Shown piece after piece: positions 50,413 through 51,845 of a stretch of 51,845 nt of DNA. The notes below the pieces were generated by a model, which saw nothing but the letters and a program-made list of their open reading frames with translations, was not told the origin of the DNA and made no database searches. Source of the DNA: an uncultured Bacteroidota bacterium (GTDB lineage: Bacteria; Bacteroidota; Bacteroidia; Flavobacteriales; Flavobacteriaceae); NCBI GenBank assembly GCA_902559035.1, contig CACEGG010000002.1, positions 1 through 51,845 on the forward strand, given 5' to 3'. Both the position numbers and the translations under genes were made by a program. The first letter of the stretch is position 1, and each line of letters begins with the position of its first letter.

Positions 50413-50420
50413 TATCTTTG
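50413..50420 (+). promoter_or_regulatory. Putative internal -7 element TATCTTTG before menB
   Basis: TATCTTTG is an exact consensus match and lies 16 bases before the menB ATG. A GGGTTTAGAAACCC inverted repeat stands just upstream, at 50397-50410. Both suggest that menB and menA can be transcribed separately from menD. Confidence 0.55.
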
Positions 50421-50436
50421 AACAAAATATTAGATT

Positions 50437-51255
50437 ATGAAAGTAGTTTGGGAAAATATTAAAACCTATTCCGACATTAAATTTGAACTCTACCGCAGGG
50501 TGGCTAAAATTACCATTAATAGACCTAGCGTTTATAACGCGTTTAGACCAGAAACAAACATGCAAATGCTTGAAGCTATTGATATTTGTAGGGAGCGTAA
50601 TGATATAGACATTGTTGTTTTTACTGGTGAAGGCGATAAAGCGTTTTGTAGCGGAGGAGACCAAAACGTAAAAGGGTCTGGAGGATATATCGGAAAAGAT
50701 GGAGTTCCAAGGTTAAATGTTTTAGACTTACATAAAAAAATTCGTGAAATTCCTAAACCTGTAATTGCAATGGTTAATGGCTACGCAATTGGTGGAGGAC
50801 ATGTGTTACACGTGGTGTGTGACTTAACAATAGCTAGTGATAATGCCATTTTTGGTCAGACAGGACCTAAAGTGGGTAGTTTTGATGGAGGGTTCGGCTC
50901 TTCCTACTTGGCCAGACATGTTGGACAAAAAAAAGCTAGAGAGATCTGGTTTTTATGCGAACAATATTCGGCAAAAGAGGCTTTGGACATGGGTATGGTT
51001 AATAAAGTTGTCCCTTTAAAGGATTTAGAAAACACAGTGCTAGAATGGTGCTCAATTATGCAAAAAAGAAGTCCTCTTGCTTTAAGAATGATTAAAAGAA
51101 GTTTAAACGCTGAGCTTGACGGTCAGCATGGGCTTATGCAATTAGCCGGAGACGCTACTCTTCTTTATTATTTAACCGAAGAGGCTCAAGAGGGCAAAAC
51201 TGCCTTTTTAGAAAAAAGAAATCCTGATTTCAAAAAATATCCTAAGTTCCCCTAA
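50437..51255 (+). CDS. menB: 1,4-dihydroxy-2-naphthoyl-CoA synthase
   Basis: The 272-residue crotonase-fold enzyme has [25 protein letters not shown], quoted by parts, the oxyanion loop [33 protein letters not shown], and the MenB-specific tail [21 protein letters not shown] followed by [13 protein letters not shown]. The C-terminus [15 protein letters not shown] is diagnostic for MenB. It closes the second ring of the naphthoquinone in the cytoplasm. The menA frame starts 10 bases after the menB stop. Confidence 0.97.
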   Translation: MKVVWENIKTYSDIKFELYRRVAKITINRPSVYNAFRPETNMQMLEAIDICRERNDIDIVVFTGEGDKAFCSGGDQNVKGSGGYIGKDGVPRLNVLDLHKKIREIPKPVIAMVNGYAIGGGHVLHVVCDLTIASDNAIFGQTGPKVGSFDGGFGSSYLARHVGQKKAREIWFLCEQYSAKEALDMGMVNKVVPLKDLENTVLEWCSIMQKRSPLALRMIKRSLNAELDGQHGLMQLAGDATLLYYLTEEAQEGKTAFLEKRNPDFKKYPKFP

Positions 51256-51265
51256 CATATAACTG

Positions 51266-51845
51266 TTGTCAAAAAAAAGTCTTTCATTTGTCAATTCTTG
51301 GTTGTCTGCCGCAAGGCTTAGAACACTTCCATTGTCTGTTTCTGGAATCATGATTGGTTCTTCTTATGCTTTTTTTGTCAACAAATTTAATTCGTTACTT
51401 TTTATAGTTGCACTTTTAACTACAGTCGTTTATCAAGTATTATCAAATTTTGCAAATGACTATGGAGATGGAATTAAAGGAGCTGATGACAACAGAACAG
51501 GGCCAAAAAGGGCTGTTCAGTCGGGTTTAATTTCTAGACCATCAATGAAAAAGGCTATAACAACATTGTCTTTAGTTTCAATTATTTTGACGCTATGTTT
51601 AGTCACTTTAGCTTTTGGAGCTTTTTCAAAATATTTTTTTCTCTTTATTGCTTTGGGTAGTCTAGCAATTTTCGCGGCTATAAAATATACCGTTGGAAAG
51701 TTTGCTTATGGGTATTTTGGGTTAGGAGATTTGTTTGTTTTTGTTTTTTTTGGAATTGTTAGTGTTTTAGGTTCAAATTTTTTGTTTAGCACCAATCTCA
51801 ACTGGCTACTGTTGAACCCTGCAATAACTCTAGGGCTATTGAGTG
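51266..51845 (+). CDS. menA: 1,4-dihydroxy-2-naphthoate prenyltransferase, partial
   Basis: The frame opens at TTG 51266 (an in-frame stop at 51260 rules out an earlier start) and runs to the window edge without a stop, so the C-terminus is missing. The 193 visible residues contain NSWLSAARLRTLPLSVSGIM, NDYGDGIKGADDNRTGPKRAV (the NDxxD prenyl-diphosphate motif and the basic KR patch) and four to five hydrophobic helices. This is the MenA signature. It attaches the polyprenyl tail to DHNA in the inner membrane. It continues the menaquinone operon. Confidence 0.94.
   Translation, partial: MSKKSLSFVNSWLSAARLRTLPLSVSGIMIGSSYAFFVNKFNSLLFIVALLTTVVYQVLSNFANDYGDGIKGADDNRTGPKRAVQSGLISRPSMKKAITTLSLVSIILTLCLVTLAFGAFSKYFFLFIALGSLAIFAAIKYTVGKFAYGYFGLGDLFVFVFFGIVSVLGSNFLFSTNLNWLLLNPAITLGLLS

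Noticed and set aside
1-51845. CRISPR array, rRNA or IS element
   Set aside because: I saw no regularly spaced repeats, no rRNA and no transposase. The only structured repeats are those of the tRNA island and the CotH domains.

Overview
The window looks like a chromosomal stretch of a low-GC, probably marine member of the Flavobacteriia (Bacteroidota). The support is a GldH gliding lipoprotein, a type IX secretion (T9SS) C-terminal sorting domain, many short lipoprotein signals (lipobox ending in SC), a menaquinone operon, families common in this class (DUF6607, DUF4920, DUF6150, HU-CCDC81/SPOR, DUF2461), poor Shine-Dalgarno sequences, and repeated TAnnTTTR promoter -7 elements close to start codons.

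Layout. 0.3-4.65 kb (minus): a small unknown protein, an SRPBCC protein, a secreted CocE/PepX-like hydrolase, a DUF2461 protein and an alpha/beta hydrolase. 4.7-8.3 kb: a fasciclin lipoprotein, a carboxypeptidase-regulatory-like protein, a DUF1295 membrane protein and a 58-residue CDGSH iron-sulfur protein. 8.4-14.8 kb (plus): a likely sugar or polyol catabolic unit (MFS transporter, Gfo/Idh/MocA dehydrogenase, xylose-isomerase-like TIM barrel), then a small lipoprotein, a secreted S9 peptidase and a zinc-ribbon protein. 14.8-20 kb: an MBL-fold lipoprotein, acyl-CoA thioesterase, HU/SPOR protein, trpS, a PlsC-type acyltransferase and recA. 20.1-26.2 kb (plus): trhO, ricT, gldH, a class A penicillin-binding protein and an HGSNAT-like membrane protein. 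26.2-34.3 kb: a translationally coupled pair of secreted proteins (stalk-like protein plus T9SS cargo), hydrolases, DinB, an M28 peptidase, a Tat-exported TIM-barrel protein, an NTF2-like lipoprotein and an unknown membrane protein.

34.55-37.25 kb is the accessory region and the most unusual part. A tRNA with anticodon CAU is followed by a 2.58-kb insert bounded by a perfect 50-bp direct repeat made of the tRNA 3' end plus its rho-independent terminator. Inside is a minus-strand operon: an unknown 169-aa protein, a cytosine-5 DNA methyltransferase and a Bsp6I-like restriction endonuclease. There is no integrase. Both ends carry related palindromes whose arms differ by compensatory changes, next to clusters of the 8-mer GGGTTCCA/TGGAACCC. 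I read it as a minimal, non-autonomous restriction-modification island integrated at a tRNA gene.

37.3-39.9 kb (minus): a GH18 chitinase-like lipoprotein, an endonuclease/exonuclease/phosphatase protein and an NTF2-like lipoprotein. 39.9-46.8 kb (plus): DoxX-like, DUF6607, DUF4920, a CotH-type lipoprotein with three repeats, a 52-aa protein, an M28 peptidase, a Tat-exported Gfo/Idh/MocA protein and a DUF6150 protein. 46.8 kb to the end: the menaquinone genes menG, menF, menD, menB and a truncated menA, which runs off the window.

Functionally the chromosome reads as a respiring degrader of peptides and polymers: at least four exported peptidases or hydrolases, chitin-directed GH18, surface proteins exported through T9SS, and menaquinone synthesis for the respiratory chain.
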